From NCBI RefSeq assembly GCF_900168065.1, contig NZ_FUZZ01000002.1:186001-250000 (forward strand): DNA of 64,000 nt. The letters are read 5' to 3'. Source of the stretch: Chitinophaga ginsengisegetis. GTDB taxonomy: Bacteria > Bacteroidota > Bacteroidia > Chitinophagales > Chitinophagaceae. Of this stretch, positions 1 through 9,400 are shown in pieces. A program made the translations under genes and the position numbers. Positions within the stretch are counted from its first letter, which is position 1, and every line of letters begins with the position of its first letter. Under the pieces are notes generated by a model. That model was not told the origin of the DNA. It made no database searches and saw nothing but the letters and a program-made list of their open reading frames with translations.

Positions 1-74
1 CAACAATGGCCCAATCTTCCTGTAAATAAGACTTAACTCCAGGCATATTTTTTTTTCATTAAGATAGTGACGGT

Positions 75-1493
75 TTAAAAAATATCTTTCAGCACGGTGT
101 TGGCAGCATGGTATCCGCACATGCCATGAACGCCGCCTCCCGGCGGTGTGGCGGAAGAACAGATATAGATTCCTTTGGCAGAGGTACGGTAGGGAGAAAT
201 GCGACAGGCAGGGCGGGTGTACAACTGCCTGATGTCAATGATGCCACCATTGATATCGCCCCCTACATAGTTTGGATTATATATTTCCATCTGTTGTGCA
301 TTCATGGTGTGTTTTGCCAGGATCAGGTCGCGGAACCCCGGTGCAAAGCGTTCTATCTGCTGCTCTATGATCTGGGTCATGTCCGCGTCGCTGCCGTTAG
401 GAACGTGGCAATAGGCCCAGGCGGTATGTTTTCCGGCAGGCGCCCTGTGATCAAACAGGCTTTGCTGCGACAGCAATACATACGGCGCCTTACAGATCTT
501 TCCATCGTATGCCTGTTGCTCCGATAAGGCAATTTCTTCAAAGGTGCCACCCAGGTGTACCGTGATGGCCTGCCTGCATTCCGGCGCGGTGAAAGGAATG
601 GGGCCGCTTAGTGCCCAGTCCATTTTAAATACGCCCGGACCGTAGCGGTAGCGGGATAGCTGCCGTTTATAATACGGTGAAAACTGATCACCTGCAATGG
701 TGAGTAATTGTTTTGGCGTGAGATCAAAAACCACTGCATGATGCGATGGCAGTTGCGAGAGCGAGCTAACGTGCACGCCTGTCTGAATTTGTCCGCCGAG
801 TGAAATGAAGTATTGCGCCAGCGCATGGCCTATAGCCTGTGAACCGCCTTTTGGAACCGGCCATCCGTAGCGGTGGCCTACCGCAGACAATACAATGCCG
901 ATGGCCGCAGAAGCCACGTTGGTTAAGGGTTGTATGGAGTGTGCCGTCATGCCGGCCCATAAACCCCGCGCTGCGGTAGTGGAAAACCTGTTGGCAACCG
1001 CCGATGCGGAGCGCAGTGCATTCAGTCCAAAACGTGCCATGATCAAAGGATGCCGTGGAAAGGAAAAAGGCCCCAGGCTATCTTCCGCCACTGCTTCCCA
1101 ATTGTCTGCCACCGGTTTTATCAGCTCCCGGTACACTTTTCCATCTGCCCCCAGCGCGCGGGCGGTATCGTCCAGCGAACGCGCCAGGAAGGCTGCTGTG
1201 CCATCATCAAACGGATGGGCTGCTTCCAGCGGGGAATAGGCAAACTCCAATCCGTAATCCGCCAACGGCAGTTTGGAAAAAAAAGGAGATCCCATCGCCA
1301 TGGGATGCACCGCCGAACATACGTCGTGGTAAAACCCCGGCAACGTAAGTTCTGCAGTACGCATTCCCCCGCCAATGATATCCTTTGCTTCCAGCAGCAA
1401 CACCGATACCCCCTGCTGTTGCAGCCTGATGGCGGCAGACAGGCCATTGGGTCCGGACCCTACCACTATTACATCGTAATCTTTTTTCTCCAT
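75..1493 (-). CDS. FAD-dependent oxidoreductase (PYROXD2 / phytoene-desaturase-like)
   Basis: A 472-residue flavoprotein. The N-terminus (residues 6-40) is a classic Rossmann dinucleotide fold: hydrophobic strand, GSGPNGLSAA glycine motif, then the acidic end of beta-2 (LLLEAKD) followed by GGGMRT, which in this amine-oxidase/phytoene-desaturase superfamily binds FAD. The C-terminal segment PPGGGVHGMCGYHAA is the second FAD-contacting motif of the family. The length fits the PYROXD2-like group. The substrate cannot be told from sequence; no carotenoid genes sit nearby, so a carotenoid role is not supported. No signal peptide, so cytosolic. It is transcribed alone from a well-formed Bacteroidota promoter at 1547-1578. 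Confidence 0.85.
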   Translation of the reverse strand: MEKKDYDVIVVGSGPNGLSAAIRLQQQGVSVLLLEAKDIIGGGMRTAELTLPGFYHDVCSAVHPMAMGSPFFSKLPLADYGLEFAYSPLEAAHPFDDGTAAFLARSLDDTARALGADGKVYRELIKPVADNWEAVAEDSLGPFSFPRHPLIMARFGLNALRSASAVANRFSTTAARGLWAGMTAHSIQPLTNVASAAIGIVLSAVGHRYGWPVPKGGSQAIGHALAQYFISLGGQIQTGVHVSSLSQLPSHHAVVFDLTPKQLLTIAGDQFSPYYKRQLSRYRYGPGVFKMDWALSGPIPFTAPECRQAITVHLGGTFEEIALSEQQAYDGKICKAPYVLLSQQSLFDHRAPAGKHTAWAYCHVPNGSDADMTQIIEQQIERFAPGFRDLILAKHTMNAQQMEIYNPNYVGGDINGGIIDIRQLYTRPACRISPYRTSAKGIYICSSATPPGGGVHGMCGYHAANTVLKDIF

Positions 1494-1546
1494 GAGCTGC
1501 TTGCCGCGGTTGAGAGATCATACCCCCGCGCTGATTTATTAGTCTA

Positions 1547-1578
1547 CAAACTTAGTATACTATTAACGGGAATGCAAA
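1547..1578 (-). promoter_or_regulatory. Bacteroidota-type promoter of the FAD oxidoreductase
   Basis: On the minus strand, TTTG (1575-1578), a 20-nt spacer, then TAAGTTTG (1547-1554), an exact match to the phylum's -33 TTTG and -7 TAnnTTTG pattern with normal spacing. It lies about 55 nt upstream of the ATG at 1493. This is the best canonical promoter I saw in the window. Confidence 0.7.
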
Positions 1579-1601
1579 TTATTTTTGAGAAAGATAATAT
1601 T

Positions 1602-3938
1602 TTATTTCGCCTCCTCCACTACTACGGCCAGTCGCAGCGCTTTCAAACCGCTGAGGCCCTGCAGGTCTTCCAGTTCCAGCTCTTCCAATTCCGGGTGCAG
1701 CACACCGGTATCCTGTAAATAACGGATAAACGGCAGGTAATCGTCCACATCGTCCCTGTCGGAATAGATCAACGCAATTTTATCGGGCTGGGTTAACCGT
1801 TCTTCGGTGTTCCGGATATGTACTTTATCGATCCGCTTCTTAATCATCTGGTAACGGATATTATACGCGCCCTCTACATCAAACTTCCGTTCATCAGCCC
1901 GGAAGCTGATATCAATAGGATGGTTATGCACAAAAATAAGCTGGGTGGTAAACAACTCTTTTTCCATCTGCGCTATCAGCGAGTGGGTAAGCTTTGTAAT
2001 GGCCACCATAGAAGACAACTGCCATAACCGGAGGTTTTTGAGATGGAAGTGATTAAAGGGCCGGTCCGGTGCAATAGACTGACCAATATAAATATCATAC
2101 TCCACGCCATCCGTTCTGAACTTTTCAAAATAACAGGGATAGGATTCCTGTAACCTGGCTTTCTCCGATTCCAGGTAGCCATTCGCGGCCTGGGTGATGA
2201 GCTGCATAGATATTTCCAGCGCATCTTTGTTCACATTACCGGCCATGCTTTCCAGGCAGGTATTAATGGTTTCACGGGTGTTGGGGTATTGCGCCGCTAT
2301 ATGCTGCAGGTAACTCACCGATTCCTCTTCCAGGAACCTGTTCAGCGCATTTTCATCGGAAGGACTCAGCTGCTGATGCAACAGGGCCTGCTGCCACCGC
2401 TGGCAATGATAAATCATTTCCTGCAGCAGGTCATTCTGCTGGTACTTGCGCAGCACGTCCAATGTATTGGCAAGGATGCTTAAATGACTATCCAGGTCGG
2501 CAATAATGGCTTTATTTCTTTCTACAGTAGAATTCCGGATATCAATGGCGCCATACAACGGGTATACTTCTTTGAACAGGATATTACTGATGACAGCCGG
2601 CTGGTTCTTTTTCAGCCGGTACAGGTAATACCAGGCGGCTTCGTTAAATTTCCATTGCACCGCGGGTTGTATGGAAGTAAATTTCTCCTTGATCACCTTT
2701 TCTATCTCCCCGTTAAATTCTTCTATATAAATCTGCAACAGCTGGCCTATTGCTCCTATGGCAGGTTCCAGCAGTGATAACGTTTTTTCGTCGAACGAAT
2801 GATCGCTCCAGGTATGTACTGCAAATGCCCCCACCGGTTCGCCCATAAAGAAAATGGGCATAATGGCCAGTGATTTTACCCCCTGCTCGCGGAAATATTC
2901 CAGGAACGCATATTCCTTCCGCGTTTCTTTCCCGATATCTCCGGAAAAAAAGAAGAGTGGTTTTGACATAAATGCTTTCGCATTCCGGCTGAACTCTTCC
3001 GGCGACAAGCGGCTTTCTCCCCAAACAGCAAACAATACACCGGTACCACCCTTTTCAAAACTATACACCGGGTTATCATTCACCCTCAGGAAAGGAAACA
3101 GGTCGAATTCAATCCGGGTGTCGCGCACCAGCGATTTAAGCGATAAGATCACCCGCTCGTAATTCTTTTCATCTATCAGTGTTGTACGCGACAGCCGCAT
3201 ACCCGAAATATTTTCCACCGCTTTTTCCGCCGTTACGTCTGTTACGGTGATCACACAAAATCCACGGAAACGGAACAGGTCCAGCGGCATCATTTCCTCC
3301 AGTATTTCCACCCCGCCTCCTTCACTGAAATGCGTGTACAACTGCACAAAATCAATGTCCGGCAGCTCCCCTTTTGCCGTCACCTCAACAAAGTCGGTGC
3401 TGATGGCCACCGCATAATATTGCAGCAAACCCGTAGCGGTATTCACCCCTGCATGGTGTTGCTCCGTTTTTACCGGCGCCTGGAAATTATACAATCGTTG
3501 CAGGATCAGTGAATACACCAGCTGCAGCCGCTCCCGGTGATAATCAGCCGGTGTACGGGTTACTTCGTAATTATACTCCGGCGAATTATTTGCAAGCAGT
3601 TGATAGATCAGGTCGGTGCCATAAAAAGTAGTGGGCAGGAACGGGAAGCTGAGTCCCCAGGCCAGCTGATGCTCCGGGCTCATGGCGGGAGAAAGACAGG
3701 CATATACATACTCCAGCAGGTCGGAATACTGTGACGTTTCTTCCAGGGGGATATCCCGCCGGCCAATATCCGACGCTTCAAATGCGGTCAGCGCTTCTTT
3801 ATACAACCGGGCTTTCACCGTTGGTTCTTCCCCGATCCGCTGCTTCAGATAGGATATAAATGATTCAAAGGAAATGGCTGCATCTATGGCCAGTGGCTGC
3901 GCCTTTTTTCCTGACACATCCAATATGGTTGTTTGCAT
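1602..3938 (-). CDS. GAF-domain protein of unknown function (778 aa)
   Basis: A large cytosolic protein without signal peptide or membrane segment. Residues about 310-410 look like a GAF domain: the run around LAIMPIFFMGEPVGAFAVHTW has the typical GAF strand pattern ending in a hydrophobic beta-strand and a Ser/Asp-rich turn. The N-terminal 300 and C-terminal 350 residues are not a family I can name; the C-terminal half carries distinctive blocks (YGAIDIRNST, RTDGVEYDIYIGQS, IFVHNHPIDISF) that I believe recur in Bacteroidota homologues of similar length. No kinase, cyclase or DNA-binding output domain is visible, so the signal it would sense and its output are unknown. A TACCTTTG box at 3964-3971 is its likely -7 element. 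It stands alone between convergent or unrelated genes. Confidence 0.7.
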   Translation of the reverse strand: MQTTILDVSGKKAQPLAIDAAISFESFISYLKQRIGEEPTVKARLYKEALTAFEASDIGRRDIPLEETSQYSDLLEYVYACLSPAMSPEHQLAWGLSFPFLPTTFYGTDLIYQLLANNSPEYNYEVTRTPADYHRERLQLVYSLILQRLYNFQAPVKTEQHHAGVNTATGLLQYYAVAISTDFVEVTAKGELPDIDFVQLYTHFSEGGGVEILEEMMPLDLFRFRGFCVITVTDVTAEKAVENISGMRLSRTTLIDEKNYERVILSLKSLVRDTRIEFDLFPFLRVNDNPVYSFEKGGTGVLFAVWGESRLSPEEFSRNAKAFMSKPLFFFSGDIGKETRKEYAFLEYFREQGVKSLAIMPIFFMGEPVGAFAVHTWSDHSFDEKTLSLLEPAIGAIGQLLQIYIEEFNGEIEKVIKEKFTSIQPAVQWKFNEAAWYYLYRLKKNQPAVISNILFKEVYPLYGAIDIRNSTVERNKAIIADLDSHLSILANTLDVLRKYQQNDLLQEMIYHCQRWQQALLHQQLSPSDENALNRFLEEESVSYLQHIAAQYPNTRETINTCLESMAGNVNKDALEISMQLITQAANGYLESEKARLQESYPCYFEKFRTDGVEYDIYIGQSIAPDRPFNHFHLKNLRLWQLSSMVAITKLTHSLIAQMEKELFTTQLIFVHNHPIDISFRADERKFDVEGAYNIRYQMIKKRIDKVHIRNTEERLTQPDKIALIYSDRDDVDDYLPFIRYLQDTGVLHPELEELELEDLQGLSGLKALRLAVVVEEAK

Positions 3939-3963
3939 AAAGGGGAATATTCTTTTTCAGGAT

Positions 3964-3971
3964 CAAAGGTA
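3964..3971 (-). promoter_or_regulatory. -7 promoter box of the GAF-protein gene
   Basis: TACCTTTG on the minus strand, an exact TAnnTTTG match 25 nt upstream of the start at 3938. No clear TTTG was found 19-21 nt further upstream. Confidence 0.45.
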
Positions 3972-4092
3972 GGGGAAATCCCGGCTATTTACGAGGTGCA
4001 ACACGCATGCGATGGCGGAAAGCAATAAATATCTTATCTTGTTGTCCTGTAATTTCACCCCGATCCAAACATCTCTTAAACAGCTGCAAATC

Positions 4093-4659
4093 ATGAAAAC
4101 AATTTACCTGTTAACAGCTGCGTTATGCCTGTTAATTAACTCCGCAACCTTTGCTCAGCAAGACTCTGCCGCTATGATGAAAGCATGGACAGACTACATG
4201 ACACCAGGCCCCGCACACCAGAAAATGGCACAAATGGATGGCGAATGGACAGCCGACATGACCTTCTGGGAAAAGCCAGATGCCCCACCTACCAAATCAA
4301 TGGGTACCGCCGCTTACAAAATGATCCTGGGCGGCCGCTATTGTGAGGGCCGTTACACCGCCAACATGATGGGTATGGACTTCGAAGGCATCAGTACTAT
4401 GGCGTACGACAATGCAAAGAAAATCTACATCACCACCTGGGTAGACAACATGGGTACCGGCATCACCATGATGGAAGGGAAACCTAACGGCGACGGACTG
4501 GAATTTACCGGCAAAGGGCTGGACCCCACAACCGGCAAAGAACACAATATCCGCCAGGTAATGAAATGGCAGGATAAAGACCATCACACGATGGAAATGT
4601 ACAAAACTGTAGATGGAAAAGAAACAAAAGACATGGAGATTAAATACACCCGCAAATAA
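4093..4659 (+). CDS. Exported DUF1579-family protein
   Basis: I chose the ATG at 4093 because it begins a clear signal peptide (MKTIYLLTAALCLLINSATFAQQ, cleavage after the Ala near residue 21); an in-frame ATG at 4012 would bury it. The mature protein is about 167 residues and matches DUF1579: a WTDYMTPGPAHQKM start, a GEW block, GGRYCEGRY and GISTMAYDNAKKIYITTWVDNMGTGI. The family is predicted to be a lipocalin-like beta-barrel of unknown ligand. It is monocistronic and ends in a stem-loop shared with the convergent kinase gene. Confidence 0.8.
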   Translation: MKTIYLLTAALCLLINSATFAQQDSAAMMKAWTDYMTPGPAHQKMAQMDGEWTADMTFWEKPDAPPTKSMGTAAYKMILGGRYCEGRYTANMMGMDFEGISTMAYDNAKKIYITTWVDNMGTGITMMEGKPNGDGLEFTGKGLDPTTGKEHNIRQVMKWQDKDHHTMEMYKTVDGKETKDMEIKYTRK

Positions 4660-4670
4660 CACCAGGTTTT

Positions 4671-4709
4671 GCAGGGGAATCAGCATCCGGCGAACGCTAA
4701 TTCCCCTGC
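4671..4709. terminator. Bidirectional stem-loop terminator
   Basis: GCAGGGGAAT at 4671-4680 pairs perfectly with ATTCCCCTGC at 4700-4709, with an inner AGC/GCT helix. It lies between the DUF1579 gene (+) and the PfkB kinase (-) and includes the kinase stop codon (4697-4699). A short T run follows on the plus strand only. Confidence 0.6.
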
Positions 4710-5581
4710 TTTAAAATATCATTTACATTGTAATCCGGCGCGCCGCCAGCATAAGACGCCACCAGCGCCCCCAACGCATTGGCAAACACCAGGCACTCCC
4801 GCGCTGCACGCCCACGGATGATGCTATGCAGGAACCCCGCCAGGAAGGCATCCCCGCTACCGATAGTATCCACCACCTTCACCGCAATACCAGGTTCCAC
4901 ATAAAAAATATCATTCATAAACAACAACGCACCCTCACCACCCATTGTTACCACAATAGTGTCAATCCCAAAACGCTCCGACAACATACGCACGGCCTGC
5001 TCCTTATCCACATAAGGATGATACCATCCGCTGATCAGCTCCAGTTCAGCGGCATTCAGCTTCAGGATATCGCACTCCGTGAGCAGCCATTCCACATGCG
5101 CACGGGTGTAATGCGGCTCCCTTAAATTAATATCCAGCACTTTCACCACATCTTCCTTCAATGCCTGCTGCAACGTATGCAGCGATACTTTATCGCGGGA
5201 ACAAAGACTCCCGAATACAATATAGCGTGTAGCCGTATCCTTTAGCCGCGTTGCCAATGCAGGCTCCCATTCAATAAAATCCCACGCCGCCGGGTATACG
5301 ATGTCATAATGCACATTATGCGGATCCGCCATATCAGCGTATACTTTCCCGGTTTCCTGCTGCTCATCGATCTGCACCAGGCTGGTATCCAGTCCAAACC
5401 GGTGCAGCATATCCAGCAGCCCCTGCCCCCGCACATCACGCCCCACACGGGATACCAGCGATACCTGCTCTCCCAGCTTCTGCAGGTGGTAAGCTACATT
5501 CATCACCGCTCCACCGGGTAATTCCTTCTCCGGTAAAATATCCCAGAGCATTTCACCAAAACATACAATCCCGTTTGCCAT
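4697..5581 (-). CDS. PfkB-family sugar kinase (fructokinase-like)
   Basis: A 294-residue ribokinase-fold kinase that would phosphorylate a sugar using ATP. The N-terminus has the substrate-binding PGGAVMNVAYHLQKLG block (the GG-N-A signature 1), and the C-terminus has DTIGSGDAFLAGFL (signature 2) with the catalytic Asp of the GxGD motif and the anion hole. FGEMLWD at the start is typical of fructokinase-like members. Substrate specificity is inferred only from overall similarity. No sugar operon is attached; it runs divergently from the VIT/CCC1-like gene with about 100 nt between the starts. Confidence 0.85.
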   Translation of the reverse strand: MANGIVCFGEMLWDILPEKELPGGAVMNVAYHLQKLGEQVSLVSRVGRDVRGQGLLDMLHRFGLDTSLVQIDEQQETGKVYADMADPHNVHYDIVYPAAWDFIEWEPALATRLKDTATRYIVFGSLCSRDKVSLHTLQQALKEDVVKVLDINLREPHYTRAHVEWLLTECDILKLNAAELELISGWYHPYVDKEQAVRMLSERFGIDTIVVTMGGEGALLFMNDIFYVEPGIAVKVVDTIGSGDAFLAGFLHSIIRGRAARECLVFANALGALVASYAGGAPDYNVNDILKQGN

Positions 5582-5684
5582 AATTTTTCAATTTTGATTA
5601 AAGGTGATGATCCCTTACATTGTTCAGACAAAATACGATAAAGCACTTATATTTATAACGCAAAGCCCCCTAAACCAGGAAAAG

Positions 5685-6368
5685 ATGCACCAGGAAGAAC
5701 ATTTAAAAAGCTCAGATTTTATTACAGATATGGTCATTGGCATGAGCGACGGACTCACCGTGCCCTTTGCCCTGGCCGCAGGACTCAGCGGCGCCGTGAG
5801 CAGCAACAACATCATCCTCACCGCCGGTATCGCTGAAATTGTAGCCGGCTGTATTGCCATGGGCCTCGGCGGCTACCTCGCCGGGAAAACAGAACTGGAA
5901 CACTATGAAAGCGAATTAAGAAGAGAATATACAGAAGTGGAAACCGTGCCCGACAAAGAAATGGAAGAAGTGAAAGAAGTGTTTGCAGAATATGGCCTCA
6001 GCCCGGAAGTACAACACCTCATTGCCACCGAGCTGTCGAAAGACAAAACCAAATGGGTGAACTTTATGATGAAATTTGAACTGGGGCTGGAAGCGCCCAA
6101 TCCAAACAGGGCGCGGCAAAGCGCACTCACCATCGGCGTCTCTTATTTTGTGGGCGGACTCCTGCCTTTATCGGCCTATCTTTTCACGGACACGCCTCAA
6201 CGTGGTTTGGTAGGCTCCACCGCGCTCACTATCATCTGCCTGTTTGTATTCGGCTATTTTAAAAGTAAAGTAACCGGGCAACCACCCGTACAGGGCGCCC
6301 TGAAAGTAACCATGATAGGTGTGCTCGCTGCTGCTGCCGCTTTTGCCATCGCAAAACTGGTTTCCTGA
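5685..6368 (+). CDS. VIT1/CCC1-family membrane protein (iron/manganese transporter-like)
   Basis: I place the start at the ATG at 5685, which is preceded by the purine-rich CCAGGAAAAG and opens directly onto the family sequence; the upstream in-frame ATG at 5604 adds a non-conserved tail. The 227-residue product has the VIT signature in TM1 (SDFITDMVIGMSDGLTVPFALAAGLSGA), TM2 with GIAEIVAGCIAMGLGGYLAGK, a charged central helix rich in Glu (about residues 70-115, the putative cytosolic metal-binding helix of this family) and three C-terminal membrane segments. Family members export Fe2+ or Mn2+ in exchange for protons. The metal is not deducible here. Confidence 0.82.
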   Translation: MHQEEHLKSSDFITDMVIGMSDGLTVPFALAAGLSGAVSSNNIILTAGIAEIVAGCIAMGLGGYLAGKTELEHYESELRREYTEVETVPDKEMEEVKEVFAEYGLSPEVQHLIATELSKDKTKWVNFMMKFELGLEAPNPNRARQSALTIGVSYFVGGLLPLSAYLFTDTPQRGLVGSTALTIICLFVFGYFKSKVTGQPPVQGALKVTMIGVLAAAAAFAIAKLVS

Positions 6369-6427
6369 AAAAGTGAACATATATGATACCCGGCTGTTTG
6401 TAATCAGGTCATTCGCATACGAGGAAT

Positions 6428-9400
6428 ATGAAGATATCGCCCAAAGCAAGAATATGGCTGAAAGTACTGGCTATCCTGCTCATCATCAGGATAGCCATAG
6501 GCGTGCTGTTATACTATCTTGTGGAACACAAGTTCGTAAACATCATACGGTACATTGTGAACAAGGAATCCGGTAACGCCTATACGTTTGATGCGGATGA
6601 TATCGACTTCTCTCTCTTCAAAAGAAATATTGTAATCAGCGGTGCGCGGCTTACAGGGAAGGATACCGTTAACGTGGCTTCGCATTTCGATGTGTCCATT
6701 CCCAGGGTTTATCTCTCCATACAATCCTGGCGGGCACTGATACTGCATAAAAAATTGCTGGTGGATAGTCTTTCCGTAATCAGCCCGGCACTCAGTATTC
6801 ATGAACATGTGTCGCGCGGCCCACGCCAGGAAGGGTTCCAGCTCTCGTCTGTTGTACAGCACCTGGAACAAACCCTGCAATACGTAAACGCCCGCATCGT
6901 TCACCTGCAAAACGGTTCGCTGTTATACAGCAAGGTAAACGGCCCGCCGCCACTGCGTGTTGATCATTTCAATTTCTCTATCCTCAATTTTTCTAAAGTT
7001 ACGCATTCGGATAACCACATCCTGGGATCAGATGATGTGGACTTCTCATTCGATCACCAACACTGGATCCTTCCGGACGGCAGGAACACCATCAGCTTCA
7101 AACGGCTGCACTTCTCCGGTAAAAAACAAATCTTTGAACTCGACTCTGCTACTATCTTCAGTGCCGCTACTGCCACAAAAGGAGAAATGTCGCTGCAGGC
7201 AGATAAATTCTACTTCAGCGCCCGGCATCTTCCCGCTATTTATATGCGGGAAGAATTACTGATAGATACCCTCGTGTGTATCCGCCCGGTGCTGAAGCTC
7301 CCCGGCAGAAAGGTGAGCGCCAAAGATAAAAAAGTGGCACTGGACAGCCTGCCCAATACCCTGTTCAAAAGAATGAACTTTAAATACATCGAAGTAAAGG
7401 ATGGCGAACTATTGCTCCGCGGCAATGTATCTACCGGCACTACCAAACGTACCAACCTGAATATCTATAACCTTACTATTGCACATGATACTACACCCGG
7501 TATCACCACCGACAGCATCGCACTGAACCTCGATAAAATAAAGTTCTATTCGCTCGATAGTATGTTCCAGCTCAGCGTAGATGAATTTATCCTGCAACAG
7601 AATGATGTGATCTTTAACAACGTGGAATACAGTCCCACGCCACAAAACCATTCCGGCAAAGGGTTAACCTTCCGCGCACCATCCCTGCGGCTCAACAACG
7701 TAAGCCTGGAACACTTGCTGAGAAAGCGTTTGAAAGCCACCAGTGCGGTACTCTATGAGCCAGGCATCACCTTTCTTACCAAAGCAAAGCAACCCGTTAA
7801 AGGAAAACCACCAACAGACAGTACCGCTCTTAAAATGCCTGCCTTCTATCAAACCCTGCACGGCCTCAGTGAACTGATACAGGTGAATACTTTCCGGATA
7901 GTAGATGGCAATGTTAACTTTACTTCCAACGGTAAATCAAAGGTTACGCTACTGGTAAAAAATCTGAACACCGATATCCTGCTGCACAACTTCCTGCTCA
8001 GCGATTCACTGGTAGATATTAAGCACGCCATGCCCAACCTGCGGATCCTGCAAATGAATGTGATATCCGACAAGGCCAATATTACGCTGGACAACTATAG
8101 TTTCGACGGTACCCACCGGCATAATAAAGCCACAAAACTAGCCGTGGCACTCTCCAACGGTACCCGCATTGCCGCGCGGGATCTTTACTGGGAAGTGTTC
8201 GACTGGGACGTATACCAGCAAACAAAGGATATACAGGTAGATGTGTTAAGAATAGGCGCCCTCAATATACAGGCGCCGCACAATGGCGCAAAGAAAGAGG
8301 CACCTGCAAAGAAGGATCTGCCGGTGATCCGCATCGCCCGCATGGACATCGGCACCATGCAGTTTAACAATGAAGGCGCCGGTGAACACAGCAGTTTTAA
8401 TGCAGCTAAAATAGCTTTGAGAGATGTACGCACGCGCCAACGCTTCTTTACCTGGGCATCTGTCACGGGGCAGCTTAACCGCATCAGCCATCATAATAAA
8501 AAGATGGATGTTACCATTGGAGGTGTACGGCTTAACAGCAACGGCTATACGTACATTACTGATGCCGACGCCACGCTGTATAACGGTAACGGCCATACTA
8601 AAATAACGGTCCCTTCTCTCGATATTCAAACCAATATTCATAGCACCGACTTCAGCAAGGTGGCTATCAGTAAACTGGCTACAGGCAATGCCGCGGTTAC
8701 GCATACCAGCATCAAAGGACCCGATACTACCCGGTTGGAAACACAGGCCAGGCTGACGGGGAATGAACTGGAATTAAATAACGGCAGCCGGTTGCAATAC
8801 AGCGATATGCACGTACAGCTATCAGCACTTTCTTATAGCCATACCGGTACCACTGCCGCGGTTCCGCAACTATCGCTGCAACTTAATAAGGGGTCGCTGC
8901 ATAAGGATAAGTCCGGCCATTTATCGCTCCATTCCGGTATAGCCCTCGCATGGCAGGAGGCGCAATTCTCCCTGCATCATGTCGATACGCTGGAACTGGT
9001 ATTGCAAAGGTTGTCCGGGTTGTTTAAAGATGCGTCCTTCTCCTGGCACCAGGGACATAAAATAAAATGGCAGTCATTTATTAACAATACCACTCTGAGC
9101 GACGGCGGATTACACTACCGCAATAAACAGATCCATGCCCACGCGGAAAACTTCAAACTGGACCCCGCCACCCAAACATTTCATGTGAGCAACTTTGAAG
9201 TGGCGCCCAATCTTACGGCAGCAGAAACTTTCCGCACCGCCCGCTGGCAGCGCGATTACATTACGGTGAAAGGAGATGCCTTACAGATCAGCGGTATCAA
9301 TATGCATCACCAACCCGGCGACACCACCATTGCCATCCGGAAAATTACGGTGGAGAATACGCTGCTAACTACGGCCAGGGATAAACGAATTCCGTTTGAA

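Noticed and set aside
2480..2600. DIRNST in the GAF protein as a class III nucleotide cyclase metal motif.
   Set aside because: The second metal Asp, the Lys/Asp specificity pair and the transition-state Asn-Arg are not found downstream.
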